The position numbers were made by a program, and so were the translations under genes. Under the pieces are notes generated by a model. That model saw only the letters and a list, made by a program, of their open reading frames with translations. It did not search any database and was not told where the DNA came from. From positions 50,816-114,815 of the forward strand of contig NZ_VHLH01000015.1 of the NCBI RefSeq assembly GCF_006516965.1: DNA of 64,000 nt, read 5' to 3'. Below, one piece after another: positions 52,581 to 60,443 of this stretch (its first letter is position 1; each line of letters opens with the position of its first letter). The stretch is from Pararhizobium mangrovi (GTDB lineage: Bacteria > Pseudomonadota > Alphaproteobacteria > Rhizobiales > Rhizobiaceae).

Positions 52581-53347
52581 GCCGAGGCGACCTCGGTGCT
52601 GCGGTGGCGCGAGACGAACGCGCCGGCCTTGCCGATCGCATCCGGCGTGCCGACGGTGAGCCAGTGCCCCCGCATCGCCATCCCGTAAAGCCTGCCGCTC
52701 TCGATCGCCGCATCGAAGCATCGATTGAGCGAAAACGCCCCTTCCGGCGCATCGGCGAAGATGCGTGGATGGCACACCAGCGCACCGGCATAGACGAGTG
52801 GTTCGCCGTTCGCTCCGTCGTAGCGTGCAAGCCGGCCGTCTGCTTCGAAGACGAAGTCGCCGCGGCCTTCGTAACCGGTCGCCTGATCGGGTCTCGCAAG
52901 CATGAGGAGCATGTCCATGCTCTTCGACGAAAAAGCGTCGGAGAGTGCACGCAGATTGCTCGTCGGTGCGCTGCTTTCCTCCAGCCAGAAGGAATCGGCA
53001 TTGAGCACGAAGAAGGGTGACGGGCCGAGCTGCGGTAGAGCCTTGACGATGCCGCCGCCCGAATCCATCAACACGTCCGTTTCATCGGAAATCACCGTTT
53101 CGGGCCGTCGCCGGTTCGCCAGATGGTCCCGCATCCGCCCGGGGAGATGGTGCACGTTCACCACCGCGCGCTCGACGCGTGCTTCGGCCAGCGCATCGAG
53201 CGCGTAGTCGATGAGCGGGGTGCCGGCGATCGGAACGAGCGGCTTCGGCACGCGCAGGGTGATCGGCCGCATGCGCATGCCGAGGCCAGCGGCCAGCACC
53301 ATCGCGTTCGTGACCTCGTTCGATGCCGACACGGCCGTCTCCTTCAT
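52577..53347 (-). CDS. Nucleotidyltransferase, MurU-like (MurNAc-1-phosphate uridylyltransferase family)
   Basis: A 256-residue sugar-1-phosphate nucleotidyltransferase. The pyrophosphorylase signature is AMVLAAGLGMRMRPITLRVPKP, the metal Asp lies in FFVLNADSFW, and the C-terminal WLTVGTPDAIG is the loop usually written W(x)xVGTP. It belongs with MurU, which in Pseudomonas works with the kinase AmgK in cell-wall sugar recycling. Its upstream neighbour is a TsaE-phosphotransferase fusion whose kinase-like half appears catalytically dead, so its true substrate source is uncertain. An ATG at 53359 is also possible. Confidence 0.87.
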   Translation of the reverse strand: MKETAVSASNEVTNAMVLAAGLGMRMRPITLRVPKPLVPIAGTPLIDYALDALAEARVERAVVNVHHLPGRMRDHLANRRRPETVISDETDVLMDSGGGIVKALPQLGPSPFFVLNADSFWLEESSAPTSNLRALSDAFSSKSMDMLLMLARPDQATGYEGRGDFVFEADGRLARYDGANGEPLVYAGALVCHPRIFADAPEGAFSLNRCFDAAIESGRLYGMAMRGHWLTVGTPDAIGKAGAFVSRHRSTEVASA

Positions 53348-53355
53348 GATTCGCG

Positions 53356-54795
53356 TCAAACGATTCCAACCCTTCGGTAGAACGCGCGCAAGGGGGCGAG
53401 CGCCGGATGTTCGAGCGCTTGCGCGAGATAGGCCTCGATGCGCGGCATGGACGCTGGATCGCCTGCCAGCGTCATTCCCGCGAGAATCCGCGTCGCCTGC
53501 TGCACCTGCAGAATGGCGAGCGTGCGGCCAAACGCGTCGACGTCGAAGCCTTCGTCGCGTGCCTGGCGGGCCGAGATGTACCGGGCGACGAGATCGGCCG
53601 CGAGATCACGCGAGATCGTGGCGTGGGGATCGTGGACCAGCGTGGCGACGTCGTAGGCGTTCGGGCCGATGACGGCATTCGCGAAACCGGTAAGGCCGAT
53701 GCGAGCCTCGTCGCGATGCTGCGGCAGCCAGAAGAGGGAGCGCGAACCGAAGCCTTGCAGCATGACATGCTGCTGTGCTTCCTCGGCGCGCGAAAGAAGC
53801 TCCGTCCACAGGCGTCGGAACGTTGCTCGGTCCGTTTCTGCGATGGGCATATCCCTCTCTTGTGCCGCGTAGCGATCGAGGATCGGCTCGGCCTCGACCA
53901 CCATTGCCTCCTTGTCGAACGGCGCGAGGGTATATCGCTCGCCATCGGGAAGCGGCAGGGCGCCCGGCTTCGGCCCGTCGTGAAGCACGGAAAGCGCTTC
54001 GATCGCGGCTTCGTAGCGTTCCGGTATCGCCGCGCCATCGGCATCGACGATGCCTTGTTCGCCGAAATCTTCGGCGAGAAAGAAACGGTCGTCGATGTCG
54101 CTCGCGACGATGTCCGGCGCACCGAGCCCCCGGCTCCGCAGGAAGCCGTCGACGGCGAGGAAGGCGCGGACGGGTGTCGTCGCGTCGGGCGCGTCCGGCG
54201 TGCGGCCGGCGGCGTCCATCAGCATAAGGCTCGGGCCTGCGACCGGGTGGATCCGCTCGCGCGCGAAGGGCACGCCTCGATCCGCAAGCCGGCGGCGCTT
54301 CGCCTCGCCGCGCGCGAAGCGTTCGAGAAAGGCGCGCGTTTCGAAGCTGCGCTCAATTCGCAAAGCCGTCTCGCCCTGCGCTTCGATCGTCATGCGCCGA
54401 CCTCGCCCTTCCATGGAAAGGCGGATGCGCACGCGATCGGCCGGCAGCAGATCACCGGCGTTTTCGGGCCATTCAACGATCGCCGCGCCATCTTCGAGCG
54501 CTTCGTCGAGGCCGAGCTCTTCCAGCTCTTCCGGATCACCGATGCGGTAGAGATCGAAATGGGCGACGGGCACGCGCAGCGCATAGGGCTGGACGAGCGT
54601 GAATGTCGGGCTCGGTACTTCCAGCGCCTCGTCGTCGGCTAGCGCACGGATCAGCGCACGGGCGAGCGTCGACTTGCCGGCGCCGAGATCGCCCGAAAGC
54701 GCGAGGCAATCGCCGGGCGCAAGTGCCATCGCGAGATCCTCGCCGGCACGAAGGGTCGCGGTTTCGTCGGCGAGCACCCGGTCGAACGTCGCCAC
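53356..54795 (-). CDS. tsaE: TsaE fused to an aminoglycoside phosphotransferase-like domain with degenerate active site
   Basis: A 479-residue two-domain protein. Residues 1-~155 are TsaE, the ATPase of the t6A tRNA-modification complex: Walker A SGDLGAGKSTLARALI, VPSPTFTLVQPY, HFDLYRIGDPEELEELGLDE and AAIVEWPEN. Residues ~180-479 have an APH/AmgK-like fold, ending with GPNAYDVATLVHDPHATI. The catalytic loop HRDxHxxN reads LQGFGSRS (346-353), so Asp is Gly348 and Asn is Ser353. The following IDFQDA reads TGFANA, with Gly370 for the metal Asp. The kinase half is probably inactive. This fusion itself is known in Hyphomicrobiales annotations, from memory. Confidence 0.9.
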   Translation of the reverse strand: MATFDRVLADETATLRAGEDLAMALAPGDCLALSGDLGAGKSTLARALIRALADDEALEVPSPTFTLVQPYALRVPVAHFDLYRIGDPEELEELGLDEALEDGAAIVEWPENAGDLLPADRVRIRLSMEGRGRRMTIEAQGETALRIERSFETRAFLERFARGEAKRRRLADRGVPFARERIHPVAGPSLMLMDAAGRTPDAPDATTPVRAFLAVDGFLRSRGLGAPDIVASDIDDRFFLAEDFGEQGIVDADGAAIPERYEAAIEALSVLHDGPKPGALPLPDGERYTLAPFDKEAMVVEAEPILDRYAAQERDMPIAETDRATFRRLWTELLSRAEEAQQHVMLQGFGSRSLFWLPQHRDEARIGLTGFANAVIGPNAYDVATLVHDPHATISRDLAADLVARYISARQARDEGFDVDAFGRTLAILQVQQATRILAGMTLAGDPASMPRIEAYLAQALEHPALAPLRAFYRRVGIV

Positions 54796-54806
54796 GGTAT
54801 CGTTCC

Positions 54807-57359
54807 TCAGCCCGAAGCCTGGGCGCGCGCCGTCTCCGCGGAGGGTATGCGGCAGACGACGGTCGTGCCCTCGCCCGGTCCGCTCTCGATCGCGACGTCG
54901 CCGCCGTGAAGGCTGACGAAGCTGTCGACGATGGAAAGGCCGAGCCCGGCGCCACGCGGGCGCCCGTCATGATCGACCGTTTCGAAGCGCTTGAAAACCG
55001 TCTTCAGCACGTCCGCGGGAATGCCTGGCCCGGAATCGGAAACCGTGAAGATCGCCGCCTGCCCCTCGCGCGCGCAATCGAGGCGGATCAGCGAACCTTC
55101 CGGCGCGTAGCTCGCCGCGTTCGAAAGGAGCTTGAAGAGGATCTGCTTCAGCCGCTGCGGATCGGCGACGATCCGGCCGAGGCCGCGCCCCTTGGCGACG
55201 GCGAGCTCGGCATGGGCCTCCTTCAACCGGTCGCCCATCTGCTCGGCGACCTCGTCGAGAATGGCCGAAAGATCCACCTCGGCGAGGTCGAGCTGCATGA
55301 TGCCGGCATCGACGGTGGCGAGATCGAGGATGTCGTTGACGATCGTCAGGAGCACCGAGGACGAGGTCGCGATGTGATCGACGTAGTCGGACTGGCGGTC
55401 GTTGAGCGCACCGGACGTCTCGCTGCGCAGGAGATCGGTGAAACCGATGATGTTGGTGAGCGGGGAACGCAGTTCGTAGGAGACGTGCTGAACGAAATCG
55501 TTCTTCAGCGCATCCGCCTTGCGCAGCGCCTCGTTCATGTCGGTGAGCGCGCGTTCGACGCGCACGCTGTCGGACATGTTGACGAAGGTCGCCATCCACT
55601 GCGCGTTCGGCAGGGGAACGAGGGCGTAGTCGAGCACGATGCCGCTCGTCAGTTCCGTGCGACCCTCGCTCGTCCGGCGTTCGTCGTCGAAACTGGTGAT
55701 GATGCCCGAAAAGCTGCGCCAGCTCGTCCCCTCGGGATCGGAGGCGCGGCAGGCGCCGGCGACGTCGCGGATATGCGTGCCGGGTTCGGCCTGATCGTCG
55801 GCGATGCCCCATAGCGCGCGGAAGGCGGGGTTCGACAGCTTCAGGCGTCCGTCCGTACCGAAGACGGCCACGCCTTCGGCCAGGTGATCGATCGTTTCGC
55901 CCTGGACGCGCACCAGCGTGTTGTAGCGTGCCTCGAGATCGACCTTTTCCGTAAGGTCGTCGAAGACGAAGGTCGCTCCTCCCTGCGGATGCGCGTTGGC
56001 GAAGACGTGAAGCGTCTGTCCGTCCGGCAGGTGCCACAGATGCGAATGCGGTTCGAGCGAGCGGTAGACGGCGAGGATCCGTTCCTTCCATTCCCGCCAC
56101 GAGGGCGGTTCCGGCAGCTTGCCCTCGGCACGCAGCCGTTCGAGGAACTCGCCATTGCCCGGATGGGCATCGAGAAAGCCGGTTTCGAGGCCCCAAAGGC
56201 GCTGGAATGCCTGGTTGTAGAAGCTCAACCGCTGTTCCTGGTCGAAGAGCGCGACCGGCGTGGCGAGATGATCGAGCGTCTCGGCATGGCTGCGCAGCGT
56301 GCGCGCCAGTTCCTCGCGCGCATTTTCGAGCGCGGTCGCGTTAGCCGCCATGCCGGCCGTGCCGGAAGGGCTGGCTGCCTCGACGACCTCGTAGAAGACG
56401 CGATCGCCATGGACGACGGTCGACAGAGTTTCGGCGAACGGCCGCTCGGGCATCGTCTCGGCGCCGATCCTCTGGCGTGCCCGCGTGTCGAGAAGCTCGG
56501 TGCCGTGCGCCAGCACGTCGGTAGGCCGGCGTGCCTCCACGGCTTCGGCATAGGCATGGTTGACCCAGACCAGCCGATGGGTCTCGTCACGCATCCAGAC
56601 GGGCGTGTCGAGCGCGTCGAGAAGCCCTTCGGTGCGCTCGAGCGCGCCTGCAAGACGGTCGTTTTCGATGCGCAGTTCGGCGATCTCGGCGCGCAGATTG
56701 GCAAGTGCCACGAAACGCACGAAGGCACGACCGCCAGAAACGCGACCCTGCGCCTCGACGATCTGGCCGCGGGCCGTCTCCACGACGAGGTCGAACCGTT
56801 CCGCATCGGCACGCAACCGGTCGATCGCCTGTTCGATGCGCGCGGCCGAGCGCGGCTCCAGCCATCGGCCGAAGGCGAGGAAACCGGCGTCGTCCACCGG
56901 CGCGCCGATCTCGTTCGGCAGTGCGCCGATCAGTTCGACCGGGGTGCCCACGCCTTCCCAAACGGCAATGCGACGGTCCTTGTCGACGAGCAGGGACTGG
57001 TAGCGCGCGTTGCGGGCGTCCGCCTCGCCGAGCGCGTATTCGAGTTCGCCGTTGCGCGTTTCGAGCCGGGCCCGCTCGCGCATCAGCCAGAGAGCGGAAA
57101 TCATCGCTGCGGAGATCGCGCCGAGTACCAGCGCGAGGCTGACCATGTCGCCGGAAGAAATCCACTGGGCAGGCGGCCGCGCCATTGCCGGCGCGGCGAT
57201 CGCCTCGGCCGGCAGCACAAGGCCCAGTCCGACGAGCATCGTGCGCAAGCACGACGGAACGTTCACCGGAAGACGACCGCTCGTACCGCCGCGCACACCG
57301 CGAAAAAGCGCTGGCGCCCCGACGCGATCGCGCGCGCCAAGGAGCTTCCTTTTCGGCAT
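54807..57359 (-). CDS. divL: DivL-like PAS-domain sensor kinase with Tyr at the phospho-acceptor site
   Basis: An 850-residue membrane kinase-like protein. A hydrophobic segment (VSLALVLGAISAAMISALWL) lies near residues 75-95, followed by several PAS-like regions, including DALDTPVWMRDETHRLVWVN, HLATPVALFDQEQRLSFYNQ and HLAEGVAVFGTDGRLKLSNP. The H-box reads FVQHVSYELRSPLTNIIGF with Tyr628 where histidine kinases have His. That is the hallmark of Caulobacter DivL, which binds DivK-P and controls CckA. The ATPase domain is intact (LLSNAASYAPEGS, VSDSGPGIP, GAGLGLSIV). GGAGAGGA precedes ATG 57359. Confidence 0.88.
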   Translation of the reverse strand: MPKRKLLGARDRVGAPALFRGVRGGTSGRLPVNVPSCLRTMLVGLGLVLPAEAIAAPAMARPPAQWISSGDMVSLALVLGAISAAMISALWLMRERARLETRNGELEYALGEADARNARYQSLLVDKDRRIAVWEGVGTPVELIGALPNEIGAPVDDAGFLAFGRWLEPRSAARIEQAIDRLRADAERFDLVVETARGQIVEAQGRVSGGRAFVRFVALANLRAEIAELRIENDRLAGALERTEGLLDALDTPVWMRDETHRLVWVNHAYAEAVEARRPTDVLAHGTELLDTRARQRIGAETMPERPFAETLSTVVHGDRVFYEVVEAASPSGTAGMAANATALENAREELARTLRSHAETLDHLATPVALFDQEQRLSFYNQAFQRLWGLETGFLDAHPGNGEFLERLRAEGKLPEPPSWREWKERILAVYRSLEPHSHLWHLPDGQTLHVFANAHPQGGATFVFDDLTEKVDLEARYNTLVRVQGETIDHLAEGVAVFGTDGRLKLSNPAFRALWGIADDQAEPGTHIRDVAGACRASDPEGTSWRSFSGIITSFDDERRTSEGRTELTSGIVLDYALVPLPNAQWMATFVNMSDSVRVERALTDMNEALRKADALKNDFVQHVSYELRSPLTNIIGFTDLLRSETSGALNDRQSDYVDHIATSSSVLLTIVNDILDLATVDAGIMQLDLAEVDLSAILDEVAEQMGDRLKEAHAELAVAKGRGLGRIVADPQRLKQILFKLLSNAASYAPEGSLIRLDCAREGQAAIFTVSDSGPGIPADVLKTVFKRFETVDHDGRPRGAGLGLSIVDSFVSLHGGDVAIESGPGEGTTVVCRIPSAETARAQASG

Positions 57360-57529
57360 GTCTCGGTCCTCTCCGCCGCGTGATGACAAGACAAACGCCA
57401 GATGGTCCGCCGTCGCTCAAGGACGGACGTAACGACCTCCATACAGATGACGATGCCGGCTATCCCCGTCCGGCCGAATCATCCCCACCACAATACCGCC
57501 TCGACGATTCGCCGCAAAGATCGTGTGGC

Positions 57530-57565
57530 AAAAAGAAGACCGCGCCTCAAAACCGGGACGCGGTC
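57530..57565 (-). terminator. Rho-independent terminator of ahcY
   Basis: On the minus strand GACCGCG and CGCGGTC form a 7-base stem with a 14-base loop, followed by TTCTTTTTG. It is 30 bases past the ahcY stop and separates ahcY from divL. Confidence 0.75.
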
Positions 57566-57595
57566 CACAAGATGTGGTATTCGGATGGAAAATAA

Positions 57596-58993
57596 TCAGT
57601 AGCGGTAGTGTTCCGGCTTGAACGGACCTTCGGTCGTCACGCCAATATAGTCGGCCTGTTCCTTCGAAAGCTCGCTCAGATGCACGTTCAGCTTGCCGAG
57701 GTGCAGGCGGGCGACCTTCTCGTCGAGGTGCTTCGGCAGGACGTAGACCTCGTTGTGGTACTTGTCGCCCTTGGTGAAGAGCTCGATCTGCGCCAGCGTC
57801 TGATTGGTGAAGGACGCCGACATGACGAAGGACGGGTGGCCGGTGGCGTTGCCGAGGTTCAGGAGGCGACCTTCCGAAAGCAGGATCATGCGCTTGCCTT
57901 CGGGGAACTCGATCATGTCCACCTGCGGCTTGATATTGTCCCACTTGAAGTTCTTCAGCGAGGCGACCTGGATCTCGTTGTCGAAGTGGCCGATGTTGCC
58001 GACGATCGCCATGTCCTTCATCTCGCGCATGTGGTCGAGACGGATGACGTCCTTGTTGCCGGTCGTGGTGATGAAGATGTCGGCCGTCGCGATCACGTCC
58101 TCGAGGGTGACGACCTCGAAGCCGTCCATCGCCGCCTGAAGCGCGCAGATCGGATCGACCTCGGTAACCTTGACCCGGGCGCCGGCCCCGGCGAGCGAAG
58201 CGGCCGAGCCCTTGCCGACGTCGCCATAGCCGCACACGACGGCAACCTTGCCGGCCATCATCACATCGGTCGCACGGCGGATACCGTCGACGAGAGATTC
58301 CTTGCAGCCGTACTTGTTGTCGAACTTCGACTTGGTGACGGAATCGTTGACGTTGATCGCCGGGAACGGCAGGCGGCCGGCCTTCTGGAGCTGGTAGAGA
58401 CGGTTGACACCCGTCGTCGTCTCCTCGCTGACGCCCTTCAGCGCATCGCGCTGCCTGGTGAACCAGCCGGGCGAAGCCTCCATGCGCTTCCTGATCTGGG
58501 CGAAGAGGACTTCCTCCTCCTCCGCACCCGGATTAGAAAGGACGTCCTCGCCGGCTTCGGCGCGTGCACCCGTCAGGATGTACATGGTCGCGTCGCCACC
58601 GTCGTCCAGGATGAGGTTCGACGGGTTGCCGTCGCTCCACTGGAAGATGGAATCCGTGTAGGACCAGTAGTCCACCAGCGTCTCGCCCTTGACGGCGAAG
58701 ACCGGCGTTCCGCCCTTCGCGATCGCCGCGGCCGCGTGGTCCTGCGTCGAGAAGATGTTGCAGGACGCCCAGCGGACCTCGGCACCGAGCGCTTCCAGCG
58801 TCTCGATGAGCACGGCCGTCTGGATGGTCATGTGGAGCGAGCCGGAGATGCGCGCGCCCGTGAGCGGCTTGCTCGCGCCGAATTCCTCGCGACAGGCCAT
58901 CAAGCCCGGCATCTCGGTTTCGGCGATGGTGATCTCCTTGCGGCCGTAATCGGCCAGACCAATGTCGGCGACCGTGTAGTCGTTCTCAGCCAT
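57596..58993 (-). CDS. ahcY: Adenosylhomocysteinase
   Basis: A 465-residue NAD-dependent enzyme that splits S-adenosylhomocysteine into adenosine and homocysteine. It has the substrate segments [18 protein letters not shown] and [15 protein letters not shown], the NAD site [16 protein letters not shown], the insertion typical of the bacterial/plant form ([11 protein letters not shown]) and the conserved C-terminus KPEHYRY. It is a monocistronic gene with its own terminator and a perfect inverted repeat about 110 bases upstream. Confidence 0.98.
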   Translation of the reverse strand: MAENDYTVADIGLADYGRKEITIAETEMPGLMACREEFGASKPLTGARISGSLHMTIQTAVLIETLEALGAEVRWASCNIFSTQDHAAAAIAKGGTPVFAVKGETLVDYWSYTDSIFQWSDGNPSNLILDDGGDATMYILTGARAEAGEDVLSNPGAEEEEVLFAQIRKRMEASPGWFTRQRDALKGVSEETTTGVNRLYQLQKAGRLPFPAINVNDSVTKSKFDNKYGCKESLVDGIRRATDVMMAGKVAVVCGYGDVGKGSAASLAGAGARVKVTEVDPICALQAAMDGFEVVTLEDVIATADIFITTTGNKDVIRLDHMREMKDMAIVGNIGHFDNEIQVASLKNFKWDNIKPQVDMIEFPEGKRMILLSEGRLLNLGNATGHPSFVMSASFTNQTLAQIELFTKGDKYHNEVYVLPKHLDEKVARLHLGKLNVHLSELSKEQADYIGVTTEGPFKPEHYRY

Positions 58994-59066
58994 TCCAGTA
59001 CTCCGGATCGGTTCGCGATACGCGCGCCGGCAGCAGCTCGAACCGGCAGCGCAAGGTTCTCGGAGG

Positions 59067-59095
59067 GCTTTAGCAGGATTGGCGGGAGCAGGCAA
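59067..59095 (-). promoter_or_regulatory. Candidate ahcY promoter
   Basis: On the minus strand TTGCCT (59090-59095), a 17-base spacer and TAAAGC (59067-59072) are the best -35/-10 pair seen. The -10 is poor, so this is tentative. The inverted repeat at 59103-59118 lies seven bases upstream of the -35. Confidence 0.35.
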
Positions 59096-59102
59096 GGAGG
59101 AT

Positions 59103-59118
59103 ATAAAGAAGTCTTTAT
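59103..59118. promoter_or_regulatory. ATAAAGA/TCTTTAT inverted repeat, candidate operator for ahcY
   Basis: ATAAAGA-AG-TCTTTAT is a perfect 7-2-7 palindrome, with a third CTTTAT half-site immediately beside it (59121-59126). It lies about 110 bases upstream of the ahcY ATG. The half-sites resemble those described for SahR, the ArsR-family regulator of SAH and methionine metabolism in Proteobacteria, as I remember them. It is markedly AT-rich against a GC-rich background. Confidence 0.6.
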
Positions 59119-59150
59119 GTCTTTATCTTCGGCCGCTTCGTGCGTTCCGA

Positions 59151-59441
59151 TCAGGCGTCTTCGCCGAAGCGGCTCTCGACGAGGTCGGCCAGCGACGCGA
59201 CCGCCTGCTCGGCATCCGAACCGCTTGCCGAAATGGCGATGCGGCAGCCCGGACTGGCGGCGAGCATCATCAGTCCCATGATCGACGTGCCGCCGACTTC
59301 CGTCCCGTCCTTGGCGACCGTCACCGCCGCCGCGAAGGACTCCGCCATCTGGACGAACTTCGCCGAAGCGCGGGCATGCAGGCCGCGCTTGTTGACGATG
59401 CACACGGTGCGCGAAACGGTTTCGTCGGGGCCTGCTTCCAC
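59151..59441 (-). CDS. HPr family phosphocarrier protein
   Basis: A 96-residue PTS phosphocarrier with the active His22 in NKRGLHARASAKF and the regulatory serine region GGTSIMGLMML (Ser53), the site for HPr kinase. The GTG at 59441 starts one base after the EIIA stop, with GGGGAAA upstream; a GTG at 59417 is in frame. It belongs to the nitrogen-PTS/regulatory type found with EIIA-Man and a short HPr kinase in alphaproteobacteria. No enzyme I or sugar permease is nearby. Confidence 0.92.
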   Translation of the reverse strand: MEAGPDETVSRTVCIVNKRGLHARASAKFVQMAESFAAAVTVAKDGTEVGGTSIMGLMMLAASPGCRIAISASGSDAEQAVASLADLVESRFGEDA

Positions 59442-59442
59442 G

Positions 59443-59844
59443 CTATTTCCCCGAGAGCACGCGGCTGGCGACATTGATATATTTGCGTCCCGCCTCCTGG
59501 GCGTCGGCGAGCGCATCCTCGACGCTTCTCTCGCCGCGCACGCCGGCGAGCTTGATCAGCATCGGCAGGTTGACGCCCGCGACCACCTCGATGCGGCCGT
59601 CGTCCATCACCGAGATGGAAAGGTTGGAGGGCGTTCCGCCGAACATGTCGGTGAGGATGATGACGCCGCTGCCGCATTCGACCCGCCCGACCGCGTCGAC
59701 GATGTCCTGACGGCGCTGGTCCATGTCGTCGTCGGGCCCGATGCACACCGTCTCGAACGCGCTCTGCGGACCAACCACATGCTCCAGCGCGTGACGGAAT
59801 TCCTCCGCCAGCTTGCCATGGGTGACAAGCACCAGTCCGATCAT
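59443..59844 (-). CDS. PTS EIIA component, mannose family
   Basis: A 133-residue EIIA-Man-type protein with phosphorylatable His9 in LVLVTHGKLAEEF and the conserved TDMFGGTPSNLS and VAGVNLPMLIKL segments. Standing alone without EIIB, EIIC or EIID, it is regulatory rather than a transport component. It is adjacent to HPr (one-base gap) and 140 bases from the HPr kinase gene. Confidence 0.93.
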   Translation of the reverse strand: MIGLVLVTHGKLAEEFRHALEHVVGPQSAFETVCIGPDDDMDQRRQDIVDAVGRVECGSGVIILTDMFGGTPSNLSISVMDDGRIEVVAGVNLPMLIKLAGVRGERSVEDALADAQEAGRKYINVASRVLSGK

Positions 59845-59984
59845 GTGAAGCCTGCTCCCGTCGCCGGTCCGATTGGCCTCGACGGCTCCGTCCATGCGGA
59901 AGCCGTAATGGCGGCAATCCGCGCATCTTCTTCACACAGGACGCGAGTGCAAGCCCTTTTTCCGCCGGACACGCTTCCCCGCCT

Positions 59985-60443
59985 TCACAGACGAAGGAGA
60001 TCGGGCCGGCATGCGGCCACCATCGCGAGGGTTGCGGTCTCGCCGCCCGCATGGAGCGCCGGTAGCGGTCCGACGCCTGCGAGCATTACCGGCTCCGGCG
60101 GCTCGGGAAGCCGCTCGGCGGTGCCGGGCAGCGCGCACAGGACGACCAGATGCACGACGGCCGTCTTCAGATACGGCATCGCGAGGAGGCCCGTGCCGCG
60201 CCGTTCGATCCGGCCGGCGATCGCGGCCGGCGCTTCCGCGAGCACGACGCCCCCCGCCGTGCGCACCAGGATCTGGTCGTCGGCGACGAGGGCGGAAAAG
60301 AGGCCGAGGGCATGCGCCTCGGCGAGGCATGCGAGGGCACGCGCGGACTTGCCGCTGCCCGAAGGCCCGAGGAAGACGAGGCCGGTGGTGCCGACGACGA
60401 TCGCGCTCGCATGGACGTTCGCCGGTTCGCCCACGCCGCTCAT
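59985..60443 (-). CDS. hprK: HPr kinase/phosphorylase, short alphaproteobacterial form
   Basis: A 152-residue protein equal to only the C-terminal kinase domain of the Gram-positive enzyme (about 310 residues). Walker A is LGPSGSGKS at residues 25-33; ADDQILV and GRIERRGTGLL correspond to the catalytic acidic motif and the HPrK signature. It phosphorylates HPr on serine. It overlaps chvG by four bases, so is translated together with the sensor kinase. Confidence 0.9.
   Translation of the reverse strand: MSGVGEPANVHASAIVVGTTGLVFLGPSGSGKSARALACLAEAHALGLFSALVADDQILVRTAGGVVLAEAPAAIAGRIERRGTGLLAMPYLKTAVVHLVVLCALPGTAERLPEPPEPVMLAGVGPLPALHAGGETATLAMVAACRPDLLRL

Noticed and set aside
49404..53001. 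Long alternative-frame open reading stretches over addB and the nucleotidyltransferase
   Set aside because: Their translations are Arg/Pro/Ser-rich shadow sequences; the true frames carry clear family motifs and overlap each other as expected for an operon.
53701..53740. QHRD in the TsaE fusion as the phosphotransferase catalytic HxD
   Set aside because: It lies only about 10 residues before the position of the metal-binding motif, far too close for the APH fold, and no Asn follows at the required spacing. The proper loop position is LQGFGSRS.
58994..59150. An SAH or SAM riboswitch upstream of ahcY
   Set aside because: I could not fit the leader to the conserved cores of these riboswitches as I know them; the visible signal is the palindrome. 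A covariance-model search would decide.
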